Positions 14,070-22,117 of a DNA stretch of 22,117 bases are shown here, in pieces. Below the pieces are notes generated by a model that was not told the DNA's origin, did not search any database, and saw only the letters and a program-made list of their open reading frames with translations. Origin of the DNA: Alcanivorax sp. UBA4485 (GTDB taxonomy: Bacteria > Pseudomonadota > Gammaproteobacteria > Pseudomonadales > Alcanivoracaceae); NCBI GenBank assembly GCA_002389055.1, contig DGNT01000058.1, forward strand, positions 1 through 22,117, in the 5' to 3' direction. The position numbers were made by a program, and so were the translations under genes. The number at the start of each line of letters is the position of its first letter. Position 1 is the first letter of the stretch.

Positions 14070-14167
14070 GGCAAATTGGTCGCTGTTCGCCTAAGGTTGA
14101 GCCCCCGATCCGGGTCCGAATCGCAGGCGGGAAGGAAGTGTGCCCGCCGCCATTGACGGCTTTTTGT

Positions 14168-14196
14168 ACTATAGATACGGCCCTGCGAAGGGTCAA
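14168..14196 (-). promoter_or_regulatory. Sigma70 promoter of the coiled-coil gene-zapA-6S operon
   Basis: On the minus strand, TTGACC (14196-14191), a 17-bp spacer and TATAGT (14173-14168): five of six matches in each box. Initiation near 14161 leaves a leader of about 90 nt before ATG 14069. Confidence 0.8.
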
Positions 14197-14267
14197 CGCA
14201 ATTCAAGGCGCGGTAGGCACTTAGCGCCGCTTTGCAGAAAGTCATTAAAGAGTAAAGATAGAGCCCC

Positions 14268-14870
14268 ATGCCCGAACTACCTGAATTCGACGATCTCGCC
14301 CGCGCCGCCGCTCAGGCCGGCATCCCCAACTCGCCCAGCGAGCTGCACGGCGTGATCTGCGGCCTGTTGGCCACCGGCCACGGCCACGAGGACAACACCC
14401 TGCTCGGCACCCTGGCCGCCCACGCGGAACAGCCCGACGGCCTGCCGCCGGAGTTGATGCGCGGCCTGATCGATTGGCGCGACCAGACCCTGGAAGGCTT
14501 TTCCGGGACCGGTCTGGAACTGCCGCTGCTGCTGCCCCCCGACGAGGACGACCTGGACCTGCGCGTGGCCGCCCTGGCGCAGTGGAGTGAAGGCTTCCTG
14601 GTGGGCTTCGGCACCGGCGCCGCCGGCGTCGCCGACACCGAGCTGTCGCCGGGCGTGCAAGAAGCGCTGTCCGACCTGTCCGCGGTGAGCCAGGTGACCA
14701 CCCCGGAAGAGACCGGCGAGGAAGAAGAGCAGATGTTCGAGCAGGTCGCCGAGCACTGCCGCATGTCCGCGCTGATGATCTACACCGACCTGGTGATGAA
14801 ACAGCAGGCCGCGAAGAAACCCGGCCCCGGCGACGCCGGCGAACCGGAAACGCCGCCCACCCGGCATTGA
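14268..14870 (+). CDS. ygfB: UPF0149 family protein (YgfB-like)
   Basis: A 200-residue cytoplasmic protein of the YecA/YgfB (UPF0149) family. Signature segments are SPSELHGVICGLLATGHG (about 22-39) and LAQWSEGFLVGFGTG (about 103-117), with an acidic middle and C-terminus; the last 20 residues are Pro/Gly-rich and likely disordered. In Pseudomonas aeruginosa YgfB has been linked to regulation of ampDh3 and beta-lactam resistance; whether that applies here is unknown. It is the first gene of the ygfB-pepP-ubiH-ubiI operon, ends 9 nt before pepP, and is divergent from the zapA operon. Confidence 0.94.
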   Translation: MPELPEFDDLARAAAQAGIPNSPSELHGVICGLLATGHGHEDNTLLGTLAAHAEQPDGLPPELMRGLIDWRDQTLEGFSGTGLELPLLLPPDEDDLDLRVAALAQWSEGFLVGFGTGAAGVADTELSPGVQEALSDLSAVSQVTTPEETGEEEEQMFEQVAEHCRMSALMIYTDLVMKQQAAKKPGPGDAGEPETPPTRH

Positions 14871-14879
14871 GGAGAACCC

Positions 14880-16202
14880 ATGACCATTCGTCTGCAGGAA
14901 TTCCAGCGCCGCCGCCGCGAGCTGATGGAGCAGATGGAGCCCAACAGCATCGCCATCCTGGCCGCCGCGCCGGAGCGCACCCGCAACCGGGACGTGGAAC
15001 ACCCCTACCGCCAGGACAGTGACTTCTGGTACCTGAGCGGCTTCCCCGAAGCGGAAGCGGTGATGGTGCTGCTGCCCGGCCGCGAACACGGCGAGTACGT
15101 GCTGTTTTGCCGCGAGCGCGACCGCGCCCGGGAAATCTGGAACGGCTACCGCGCCGGCCCCGAGGGCGCGGTGGCGGAGTACGGCGCCGACGACGCCTTC
15201 CCGATCAACGACATCGACGACATCCTGCCGGGCCTGGTGGAAGGCCGCGAACGGGTCTACTACGACCTGGGCCGCGACGCCGGCTTCGACAGCCGCCTGA
15301 TGGGCTGGATCAACACCATCCGCGAGCAGGTGCGCTCCGGCGCCCAGCCCCCCGGCGAGTTCGTCGCGCTTTCGCACCTGCTGCACGACATGCGCCTGTT
15401 CAAGAGCAAGGCGGAAGCCGACCTGATGCGCCAGGCGGCGCAAATCTCCGCCGGCGCCCACGTGCGGGCCATGCAGGCGGTGCGCCCGGGCCTGTACGAA
15501 TACCAGCTGGAAGCGGAATACCTGCACGAATTCATGCGCCACGGCGCGCGCAGCCCGGCCTACCCGAGCATCGTCGGCGGCGGCGCCAACGGCTGCATCC
15601 TGCACTACATCGAGAACAGCGCGCCGCTCAAGGACGGCGACCTGGTGCTGGTGGACGCCGGTTGCGAGCTGCACAACTACGCCTCGGACATTACTCGCAC
15701 CTTCCCGGTGAACGGCAAATTCAGCGGCGAGCAGCGCGCCCTCTACGAGCTGGTGCTGGCCTCGCAGTACGCCGCCATCGAAGCCACCCACACCGGCAAC
15801 CACTGGAACGTGCCCCACGAAACCGTGGTGCGCATCCTCACCGAAGGCCTGGTCGACCTCGGCCTGCTGGCCGGCCACGTCGACGACCTGATCGAAGAGC
15901 AGAGTTACCAGCGCTTCTTCATGCACCGCACCGGCCACTGGCTGGGCCTGGACGTGCACGACGTGGGCGATTACCGCATCGGCGGCGAATGGCGCCAGCT
16001 GGAACCGGGCATGACTCTCACCGTGGAGCCCGGCCTCTACATCGCCCCGGACGACGACACCGTGGAAGACCGCTGGCGCGGCATCGGCATCCGCATCGAG
16101 GACGACGTGCTGGTTACCAAAGAGGGCTGCGACGTGCTCACCCGCGACGTGCCCAAAAACATCGACGACATCGAAGCGCTGATGCGCGAGGCGCGCGCAT
16201 GA
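14880..16202 (+). CDS. pepP: Xaa-Pro aminopeptidase (aminopeptidase P)
   Basis: Dimanganese peptidase removing N-terminal residues before proline, cytoplasmic. The 440 residues match E. coli PepP (441). The pita-bread fold ligands are all visible: Asp259 in VLVDAGCE, Asp270 in YASDITRTFPV, His353 in HRTGHWLGLDVHD, Glu383 in TVEPGLY and Glu407 in GIRIEDDV. An N-terminal aminopeptidase-P domain precedes it (NRDVEHPYRQDSDFWYLSGF). GAGGAG lies before ATG 14880, 9 nt after ygfB. The stop overlaps the ubiH start by 4 nt (ATGA at 16199-16202). The pepP-ubiH-ubiI order is the classic one. Confidence 0.97.
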   Translation: MTIRLQEFQRRRRELMEQMEPNSIAILAAAPERTRNRDVEHPYRQDSDFWYLSGFPEAEAVMVLLPGREHGEYVLFCRERDRAREIWNGYRAGPEGAVAEYGADDAFPINDIDDILPGLVEGRERVYYDLGRDAGFDSRLMGWINTIREQVRSGAQPPGEFVALSHLLHDMRLFKSKAEADLMRQAAQISAGAHVRAMQAVRPGLYEYQLEAEYLHEFMRHGARSPAYPSIVGGGANGCILHYIENSAPLKDGDLVLVDAGCELHNYASDITRTFPVNGKFSGEQRALYELVLASQYAAIEATHTGNHWNVPHETVVRILTEGLVDLGLLAGHVDDLIEEQSYQRFFMHRTGHWLGLDVHDVGDYRIGGEWRQLEPGMTLTVEPGLYIAPDDDTVEDRWRGIGIRIEDDVLVTKEGCDVLTRDVPKNIDDIEALMREARA

Positions 16203-17371
16203 ACGACGCCGGGGCGCCGCTGATCGTCGGCGGCGGCATGGCGGGCGCGGCGCTGGCGCTGCTGCTGCGCCACCACGGCGCGCCGTCGGTGACGCTGGTG
16301 GAAAGCCACGCCATGACCGCCGGCGAAGCGCCGGACACGCCCAGCTTCGACGCGCGCAGCACGGCGCTGTCCGCCGGCAGCCTGGCGATCCTCCACCAGC
16401 TCGGACTGCAGGACGCGGTGCTGGAACACGCCGCCGGCATCGACACCGTGCACGTGTCCCGGCGCGGCCGACTCGGCCTGGCCCGACTTACCGCCGAAGA
16501 ACAGAACCTGCCGCGCCTGGGCGCGGTGGTGGAAAACCGCTGGTTCGGCCATGTGCTGCTGCGCGCCGTGGAAGCGGACCCGGCCATCACCCTGCGCGCG
16601 CCGGCGTCGCTGACCGGCATCCGCCGCACCACCGACGGCTACCAGGCCGCGCTGGACGATGGTGAAGAGCTGCACACGCCGCTGCTGATCGCCGCCGACG
16701 GCGCCCGCTCACGCACCCGCGACTGGCTCGACATCAGTGCCCGCCACCAGGACATCGGCCACGACGCCCTGATCGCCAACCTGGGGCTGGCGGAGCCGCA
16801 CCGGGGCCAGGCCTTCGAGCGCTTCCTCGACGAGGGCCCGCTGGCCCTGCTGCCGCTGCCCGGCGAGCGCATGGCGCTGGTCTGGACCGGCCCCCGCGAC
16901 CAGGTGGACGCCTGGATGGCGCTCGGGGACGACGCCTTCCTGGGCGCGCTCCGCGAACGCCTGGGCGCCGCCATGCCGCGCCTTACCCGCGTCGGCGAGC
17001 GCGCCCGCTACCCGCTGGTGCTCAGCGAAGCCTGTGCCCAGGCGGTGCCGTTCGCGGCGGTGGTCGGCAACGCCGCCCACACCCTGCACCCGGTGGCCGG
17101 CCAGGGCTTCAACCTGACCCTGCGTGATTTGGAATTGCTGGCCCGCCGCGTGGGCGGCGAAGCCGAACCCGGCCGCCTGGCGCTGCTCGAGCAATGGGCC
17201 GCCGACCGCCGCGCCGACCAGAGCCAGATCGGCCACGCCTCGCGCTGGCTGCCGGAACTGTTCCGCGTGCGCCAGCCGCTGTTCGCCCACAGCCGCCAGC
17301 TCGGCCTGCTGGCGCTGGATCTGCTGCCGGGTGCCCGCAAACACTTCGCCCGCCGGGCCATGGGGTTGTGA
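16199..17371 (+). CDS. ubiH: 2-octaprenyl-6-methoxyphenol hydroxylase
   Basis: FAD monooxygenase hydroxylating C1 of the ubiquinone ring precursor; it works in the membrane-associated or soluble Ubi complex. The 390-residue protein has the Rossmann FAD motif VGGGMAGAALALL (10-22), the second motif IAADGARSRTRDW and the ribityl-binding VVGNAAHTLHPVAGQGFNLT (about 288-307). The GNAA form with TLHP is typical of UbiH rather than UbiI or UbiF. The open frame continues upstream as a pepP shadow; the real start is the ATG at 16199, which overlaps the pepP stop. The stop overlaps the ubiI start by 1 nt. Confidence 0.95.
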   Translation: MNDAGAPLIVGGGMAGAALALLLRHHGAPSVTLVESHAMTAGEAPDTPSFDARSTALSAGSLAILHQLGLQDAVLEHAAGIDTVHVSRRGRLGLARLTAEEQNLPRLGAVVENRWFGHVLLRAVEADPAITLRAPASLTGIRRTTDGYQAALDDGEELHTPLLIAADGARSRTRDWLDISARHQDIGHDALIANLGLAEPHRGQAFERFLDEGPLALLPLPGERMALVWTGPRDQVDAWMALGDDAFLGALRERLGAAMPRLTRVGERARYPLVLSEACAQAVPFAAVVGNAAHTLHPVAGQGFNLTLRDLELLARRVGGEAEPGRLALLEQWAADRRADQSQIGHASRWLPELFRVRQPLFAHSRQLGLLALDLLPGARKHFARRAMGL

Positions 17372-18591
17372 TGGAGAACCAATCACTGCACACCGATATT
17401 CTGATCGTCGGCGGCGGCATGGCTGGCGGGTTGCTGGCGCTGCTGCTGGCGGACCAGGGCTTCTCGGTGCGGGTGCTGGACGCCGGCCCGGCGCCGGCGC
17501 GGCCCAGCGGCGAGTCCGCGCCGCGGGTGTCTACGCTCAGCGAGGCCAGCCATTGGCTGCTGCGCCACGCCGGCGTGTGGGATCGGCTCGACCCGGAGCG
17601 GGTGCAGGCCTACGCCAGCATGCAGGTGTGGGACCGGGACGGCACCGGCGAGGTGCGTTTCAGCGCCGCCGACGCCGGCGCGGACTGCCTGGGCTGGCTG
17701 CTGGAAAACGACCACCTCACCGCCGCGCTGTTCGAAGCCGCCGGCGAGCGCGACACCCTGGCCTGGCACGGCGACACCCCGGTGGACGACCTGACCCGCG
17801 ACGGCGACGGCTGGCGCGTCACCGCCGGCGACCAGACCTTCACCGCCGACCTGCTGGTGGGCGCCGACGGCGCCCGCTCGCGGGTGCGCGACGCCGCCGG
17901 CATCCCCGCCCCGGCCCGCGACAGCGGCCACCGTGCCCTGGTCGCCACCATCGAAACCGACCAGCCCCACGGCGGCTGCGCCCGCCAGGTGTTCATGGAC
18001 TCCGGCCCGCTGGCGCTGCTCCCGCTGTTCGGCCACGACGGCCGCCGTTGCTCCATCGTCTGGTCCGCCTGGCCGCAACGCAGCGACGAGCTGATGGCCC
18101 TGGACGACGACGCCTTCGGCGCCGCGCTCAGCCAGGCCACCGGCGAAGCGCTGGGCGCCGCCCGCGTCGTCAGCCGCCGCGCCGTGTTCCCGATCGAAGA
18201 GCGCCACGCCAGCCGCTACCAGGCCCGCGCCCTGGCGCTGGTCGGCGACGCCGCCCACGTGATCCATCCGCTGGCGGGGCAGGGCATCAACCTGGGCCTG
18301 CTCGACGCCGCCGTGCTCGCCGAAGAACTCGGCCGCGCCCGCGCCGCCGGCCTGCCGGTGGCCCACGCCACCATCCTGGCGCGCTACGAGCGCCGCCGCC
18401 GCGCCGACAACCTGCTGATGCAAAACGCCATGCGCGGCTTCAAACTGCTGTTCGAGCGCCCCGAACCCGCCGTCCGCTGGCTCCGCAACACCGGCCTCGG
18501 CCTCGTCAACCGCCTCGCCCCCGCCCGCCACGCCTTCATGCACCGCGCCCTCGGCCGCGCCGGCGACCTCCCCCGCAACGCCCGACCCTAA
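17371..18591 (+). CDS. ubiI: UbiI/VisC-type ubiquinone hydroxylase
   Basis: FAD monooxygenase for the C5 hydroxylation of ubiquinone synthesis, a paralogue of UbiH. The 406-residue protein has IVGGGMAGGLLALLL (12-26), VGADGARSRVRD, and LVGDAAHVIHPLAGQGINLG (290-309). The C-terminal MQNAMRGFKLLFERPEPAVR and LRNTGLGLVNRL resemble E. coli UbiI (VisC) more than UbiF. ATG 17371 is chosen because the FAD motif follows at once and the start is coupled to the ubiH stop (TGATG). It is the last gene of the operon; a large inverted-repeat element follows 26 nt later. Confidence 0.93.
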   Translation: MENQSLHTDILIVGGGMAGGLLALLLADQGFSVRVLDAGPAPARPSGESAPRVSTLSEASHWLLRHAGVWDRLDPERVQAYASMQVWDRDGTGEVRFSAADAGADCLGWLLENDHLTAALFEAAGERDTLAWHGDTPVDDLTRDGDGWRVTAGDQTFTADLLVGADGARSRVRDAAGIPAPARDSGHRALVATIETDQPHGGCARQVFMDSGPLALLPLFGHDGRRCSIVWSAWPQRSDELMALDDDAFGAALSQATGEALGAARVVSRRAVFPIEERHASRYQARALALVGDAAHVIHPLAGQGINLGLLDAAVLAEELGRARAAGLPVAHATILARYERRRRADNLLMQNAMRGFKLLFERPEPAVRWLRNTGLGLVNRLAPARHAFMHRALGRAGDLPRNARP

Positions 18592-18617
18592 GCACCACCG
18601 GCGGAATTCCCCAAGGA

Positions 18618-18731
18618 GCCCCGGGATCGGGTGGGTTCGTCCGGGACCGTGTTTGGCCAGGGAGGGCCAAACACGAGCTTACAGGGACGTACTCGCAGCG
18701 TGTCCCGGACGAACCCACCCGATCCCGGGGC
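18618..18731. repeat. Intergenic element with perfect 30-bp inverted arms and internal hairpin
   Basis: The arms at 18618-18647 and 18702-18731 are exact inverted copies of 30 bp, GC-rich (arm begins GCCCCGGGATCGGGTGGG). Similarity continues outward imperfectly (CCAAGGA / TCCCTGG). Inside lies a second perfect hairpin, GTGTTTGGCC (18649-18658) and GGCCAAACAC (18665-18674), then an unpaired AGCTTACAGGGACGTACTCG stretch. No coding content, and no T tract as an ordinary terminator would have. It looks like a dispersed intergenic repeat or small non-autonomous element. Confidence 0.85.
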
Positions 18732-19174
18732 GGACTCCCTGGAGAGAACGGCGTCGCTAATTTCCCCTGTACACACCTGTCAATGACACAAACATTGACA
18801 ACACCGAAGGTTCCCGTCCCTCACGCATCTTTTACAAGTTTTGTGCTTCCGATACGTTGACGTTTATTCACAAGCCGTATTTTCTGTCCGTTATTGGCCC
18901 TAGCGCCGTAACCCCCTGATCACGCGGTCTACAGCGATTCTAATAAGGTCTTATGGTAGAGGGGCAACCAGAGCCGATACTTAATTATTAGCCTATAAAA
19001 TCCTGATCAGTAAAAGGTTTTGACTAACGGAATCGGTTAACAAAAGTGCACTAAATGTAGCGTTAACCAGTGTTTTGTTTTGATTTCGTCGCACATACTG
19101 CGCGCCCGTTAAGTGAACACCTGTAAATAACAAAGCCGCCGTTCCCCCGAAACGGCCAAACGGAGTAGTTCGCC
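18732..19174 (+). other. 443-bp AT-rich upstream region of barrel gene copy 2
   Basis: No gene seen. The composition shifts sharply to AT-rich compared with flanking genes. It contains TTGACG...TTTTCT (from 18857) and TTGACT (19020) as weak promoter candidates, CCTATAAAATCC near 18992, and GGTTAAC (19035-19041)/GTTAACC (19062-19068), an inverted pair 27 bp apart. It probably carries the promoter and regulator sites of the second barrel-lipoprotein operon. Confidence 0.5.
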
Positions 19175-20536
19175 ATGAACAATAAAATGGTCGCCCGGGG
19201 CGCTGCCCTGGCGCTTGCCCTTGGATCCTCCACCGCCGCCTTCGCCAGCATGGGCAACATCGGCACCACCTACGGGGTGCTGCCTTCCGACGTCGCCTCC
19301 GCCCAGGCGCTGTCCATGTTCAACACCCAGGTCTCCGCCGTGTACTACAACCCGGCCTACCTCACCAAGGACCCGCGCGGTGAGCTGACCATGGGCCTGC
19401 TGCACGCCGATCACGAGCTGCGCGCCACCAGCCTGGGCGGCGCCAACCCGCCCAACCGCAGCGGTGGCGATGTGCTGCAGGATTCTCCCTCCCAGCACAC
19501 CCTGATCGGCCTGAAGACCGATTTGTCTTCACTGACCAAGCTCAACCACCCGATCTTCTTCGGCGTAATGATCGGCGTGGAAAAGTACGGCGAGGAAATG
19601 CTGGCGTTTGAATCCCAGACTTCCCGGGAAGGGCAGTACTTCGAATACGGCCGCCAGCCCCTGTTCCTGAACCTGGGCGGCGCCACCACCCTGTGGCGCG
19701 GCATCGATATCGGCGCCTCGGCGCGCATCACACTGCATTCGGAAGCAAAGCTGGTGGCCACCACCAACCTGGCCGGTGAGACCCGGTACGAAGAACTGAA
19801 CGTCTCCGCCAAGCCGTCCATCCGCCCGATTCTCAGTGCCACCGTGGACATGGCGGAAACCTTCTGCCCCAACAACGAAGGCTGCTGGCTGGACGGCTTC
19901 GAAACCGCCTTCGCGTTCCGAGGCTACTCCAACACCAACACCACCGTGGACGCGCAGACCGTGATCCCCGGCACCATCGCGCCCCCGGGCCTGAACCTGA
20001 AAGTCACCACCCTGGATTCCTACCAGCCCAACATCTACTCCGCCGGCCTGCTCTACGGCGGCGAACGTTTCCGCGTGGGCGCCTCGCTGGAAATGCAGCA
20101 GTGGTCCGACCTGGAAGAAGAGTTCGACGGCGACACCATCAAGGACCAGGCGGTGAACAGTAACGTCGGCACCCTGGAATTCCAGGACATCGTAGTGCCG
20201 CGCCTGGGCGCTGAGTTCGAGCTCAACGACACCTTCATGATCACCGGCGGCGTCGCCTACAGCGAGTCCCCGCTGGAATCCAACGCGTCGCTGGACGTGA
20301 ACTACCTGGACGCGGACAAGTGGATCGTCGGCCTGGGCCTCACCGCCAAGTACAAGAACCCGCATTTCCTGGCCTACCCGGTGCGCTTCGACTTCGGTTA
20401 CCAGTACCAGAAACTCGAAGCCCGCGAGTTCGATCTCTACGCCACCAACTCGCCCACCTACCCGGAACCCTACGAAACCGTGGAAGCGGACGGCGACGTC
20501 CACGTCTTCTCGGGTTCGGTCACGCTGAAATTCTAA
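19175..20536 (+). CDS. Outer-membrane beta-barrel protein (FadL/TraF-like), module copy 2
   Basis: A 453-residue paralogue of the protein at 8111-9424. Signal peptide MNNKMVARGAALALALGSST with cleavage near AFA-SM; the mature start MGNIGTTYGVLPSDVASAQA matches copy 1 at 42 of the first 57 aligned residues. It keeps SAVYYNPAYLTKDPRGELTM, a two-Cys segment (CPNNEGC) and the C-terminal VFSGSVTLKF with terminal Phe. GGAG lies 9 nt before ATG 19175. The Ig-like lipoprotein gene follows after 12 nt, the same order as copy 1. Envelope transport of a hydrophobic compound is possible but not shown by the sequence. Confidence 0.88.
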   Translation: MNNKMVARGAALALALGSSTAAFASMGNIGTTYGVLPSDVASAQALSMFNTQVSAVYYNPAYLTKDPRGELTMGLLHADHELRATSLGGANPPNRSGGDVLQDSPSQHTLIGLKTDLSSLTKLNHPIFFGVMIGVEKYGEEMLAFESQTSREGQYFEYGRQPLFLNLGGATTLWRGIDIGASARITLHSEAKLVATTNLAGETRYEELNVSAKPSIRPILSATVDMAETFCPNNEGCWLDGFETAFAFRGYSNTNTTVDAQTVIPGTIAPPGLNLKVTTLDSYQPNIYSAGLLYGGERFRVGASLEMQQWSDLEEEFDGDTIKDQAVNSNVGTLEFQDIVVPRLGAEFELNDTFMITGGVAYSESPLESNASLDVNYLDADKWIVGLGLTAKYKNPHFLAYPVRFDFGYQYQKLEAREFDLYATNSPTYPEPYETVEADGDVHVFSGSVTLKF

Positions 20537-20548
20537 CGGAGGTCGGTC

Positions 20549-22117
20549 ATGGATATGCGCAAGCTGATAGTGCTCACGGGCACCGCGATACTGGCCGCCT
20601 GCGGTGGCGGCAGCGGTGACGAACAAACGGTAAGCTTCGACAACTGGCAAGAAACCGAGGTGGTCTACAGCTACCCGTTCGACGGCCAGGCGGAAGTGTC
20701 CCCCAACGCGCCGGTGGTGGTGCGGTTCTCCGACCCGGTGGAAGTGGACGCGTCCAACTTCACGCTCACCGGCCCGGACGGCGCCGTGGGCCTCACCGTA
20801 CAAAGTGCCGACGAAGGCCGCAGCGCCGTGCTGATGCCGAACCAGGCGCTGTCGGTGAAAAGTGAGTACGCACTCACTCTCAACAACATCCGCACCGACA
20901 GCGGCGACGCCGCGCTGCCCGACGGCAGCGTGGACTTCACCACCCGCGCCGCCCTGGAAGGCAAGCCCCGCGCCCTGCGCCAGCTCAGCGACAGCTTTGA
21001 GGTGGCCAGCGTCAGCCCGGACGGCGACGACCTGCCGTTCCTGGACTTCTCGTCCGTGAACCTGGTGATGACCCAGCCCCTGGACCGCCAGACCGTGGTC
21101 TACGGCGACACCGTCACCCTCACCCAGAACGGCCAGACCGTGCCCGCGCAACTGCGCGTGGACGGCCGCCAGATCAGCATCGACCCGGACGAGGTACTGG
21201 AGCCGGGCTCCGACGTGACGCTGGACATCACCAACGGCGTGCAAAACCAGTACGGCGACGCCTTCGCCGGCTTCACCCGCACCTTCTCGCCGCGCGACAC
21301 CAAACCCCGCGAAACCCTGGTGCAGGAAGCGGCGCCCACCGACCCGGTGCTCGGTTGCCTGGACAACGGCGTGCAGACTTCGCCGATCACCGGCGACCCG
21401 ATCAACTGCGTGCCGCTGATCGCCAAGCTGCTCGGTGACAATACCGTCTCCAAACAGCAGGGCAATGTGTTCGCCGAGCTCGGCTTCGCGCCGAATTTTC
21501 CGGACAAAACCCCGCTGCGCGTGCCCAAGGGCTCACTGCTCAAAGGCGACCCGCTGGACGTGCGCATCGGCGGCGAAGTGCCCGCCGGCTTTGATTCCGG
21601 TGAAGTCACCGTCACCTTCCTCGGCGACGCCAACGGCTACCTGCTGCCCAACCCCTACAGCGACGACCCGTCCGCGCCCAAGCAACTGCGCCTGACCATG
21701 GACGTGGCCTTCGACACCGAAGTGCAGCGCGCCAACGGCGCCTTCAACCAGACCCTGTTGCAAGTGGAGCTGGTGGGCTACGCCATCGCCGACACGTCCA
21801 AGGGCAGCCTGATCGTCGACGCCGTCGGCGTGGTGGAGCCGGAAGTGCTCGGCACCGAAACCGCCTACGGCGTGCTCAGCTTCCACATGGAATCCTACCC
21901 GGACCAGCCCAACGCCCCGGAAATGGAAGTCGACATGAGCAGCCCCGAGCTGGCCGCCTGGCAGCCCGGCGAGCATGCCAACAAGCAGCGCCCCGGCGAC
22001 CCGATCATCCTCAACTTCAGCGAGCCGCTGGACCCCACTTCCGTGATCGAAGGCGACACCCTGCGCGTCACCGCCGACGGCAACCCGGTGGACTTCGAGT
22101 ACTACCTGGACGGCGTC
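20549..22117 (+). CDS. Ig-like outer-membrane lipoprotein, module copy 2 (3' end missing)
   Basis: The frame is open from ATG 20549 to the window end, 523 codons without a stop, so the C-terminal half is outside. It has a lipoprotein signal MDMRKLIVLTGTAILAAC (lipobox LAAC, Cys18, then Gly-Gly-Gly). The sequence runs in parallel with the copy at 4810-8100: YPFDGQAEVSPNAPVVVRFS, VDFTTRAALEGKP, QTVVYGDTVTLTQNGQ, LGCLDNGV, PINCVPLIA and RPGDPIILNFSEPLDPTSV. These are Big_5-type Ig-like repeats. GGAGG lies 6 nt before the ATG, the same junction as in copy 1. An in-frame ATG at 20555 is less well spaced. Function unknown. Confidence 0.9.
   Translation, partial: MDMRKLIVLTGTAILAACGGGSGDEQTVSFDNWQETEVVYSYPFDGQAEVSPNAPVVVRFSDPVEVDASNFTLTGPDGAVGLTVQSADEGRSAVLMPNQALSVKSEYALTLNNIRTDSGDAALPDGSVDFTTRAALEGKPRALRQLSDSFEVASVSPDGDDLPFLDFSSVNLVMTQPLDRQTVVYGDTVTLTQNGQTVPAQLRVDGRQISIDPDEVLEPGSDVTLDITNGVQNQYGDAFAGFTRTFSPRDTKPRETLVQEAAPTDPVLGCLDNGVQTSPITGDPINCVPLIAKLLGDNTVSKQQGNVFAELGFAPNFPDKTPLRVPKGSLLKGDPLDVRIGGEVPAGFDSGEVTVTFLGDANGYLLPNPYSDDPSAPKQLRLTMDVAFDTEVQRANGAFNQTLLQVELVGYAIADTSKGSLIVDAVGVVEPEVLGTETAYGVLSFHMESYPDQPNAPEMEVDMSSPELAAWQPGEHANKQRPGDPIILNFSEPLDPTSVIEGDTLRVTADGNPVDFEYYLDGV

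Noticed and set aside
14153..14181. Plus-strand promoter for ygfB built on TTGACG at 14153
   Set aside because: The nearest good -10 (TATAGA at 14170) is only 11 bp away; the minus-strand pair at 14196-14168 fits far better.
14277..15959. 560-codon minus-strand open frame opposite ygfB and pepP
   Set aside because: Shadow of two well-supported genes.
15107..16198. Possible large fusion protein reading into ubiH
   Set aside because: Upstream part is the wrong frame of pepP (Arg/Pro-rich); ubiH starts at the ATG overlapping the pepP stop.
17383..18543. 386-codon minus-strand open frame opposite ubiI
   Set aside because: Antisense shadow; FAD motifs are all on the plus strand.
1..22117. CRISPR array, tRNA, rRNA, insertion sequence or prophage genes
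   Set aside because: No regularly spaced direct repeats, no tRNA-like cloverleaf, and no transposase, integrase or phage protein was recognised in any frame.

Overview
The window looks like chromosome of a high-GC marine gammaproteobacterium, most likely Alcanivorax/Alloalcanivorax or a close Oceanospirillales/Pseudomonadales relative. The basis is the Pseudomonas-like core order rpiA / ilvA / 5-FCL (ygfA) / 6S RNA / zapA / small coiled-coil protein / UPF0149 (ygfB) / pepP / ubiH / ubiI, together with GC-rich codon use and two outer-membrane-protein plus Ig-like-lipoprotein gene pairs. The genus is an inference from gene content, not proven.

Layout. 1-4780: accessory region. It holds the end of an exported protein with about 40-residue repeats, a REP-type repeat, two alpha/beta hydrolases with a TetR regulator between them (the regulator and second hydrolase are divergent around a paired 17-bp operator), and three more small exported charged proteins. 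One of these is a paralogue of the repeat protein at the left edge. 4810-9424 (minus): an outer-membrane beta-barrel protein gene followed by a 1096-residue Ig-like lipoprotein gene. 9753-12057: rpiA and ilvA, divergent. 12415-12567: a 50-residue single-span membrane microprotein. 12561-14069 (minus): ygfA, 6S RNA, zapA and a ZapB-like coiled-coil gene, with REP-type repeats between ygfA and 6S. 14268-18591 (plus): the tight operon ygfB-pepP-ubiH-ubiI, with 9-nt, -4 and -1 nt junctions. 18618-18731: an intergenic element with perfect 30-bp inverted arms. 19175-22117 (plus): a second copy of the beta-barrel plus Ig-like-lipoprotein module, truncated by the window edge.

How it fits together. 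The centre is conserved housekeeping: pentose phosphate, isoleucine, one-carbon folate, cell division, 6S regulation of RNA polymerase, proline peptidase and ubiquinone hydroxylation. It is bracketed by two diverged copies of one envelope module, both transcribed outward, so they form a large inverted pair around about 10 kb of core genes. The module is the best candidate for an undescribed system: a secreted beta-barrel with two conserved cysteines and a C-terminal Phe, coupled by 10-12 nt to a large surface or periplasmic Ig-like lipoprotein. Its function cannot be read from sequence alone; hydrocarbon or lipid uptake is only a guess. The second notable item is the family of small exported proteins with a D-Y-x-E-x-R-K-N-x-D repeat.
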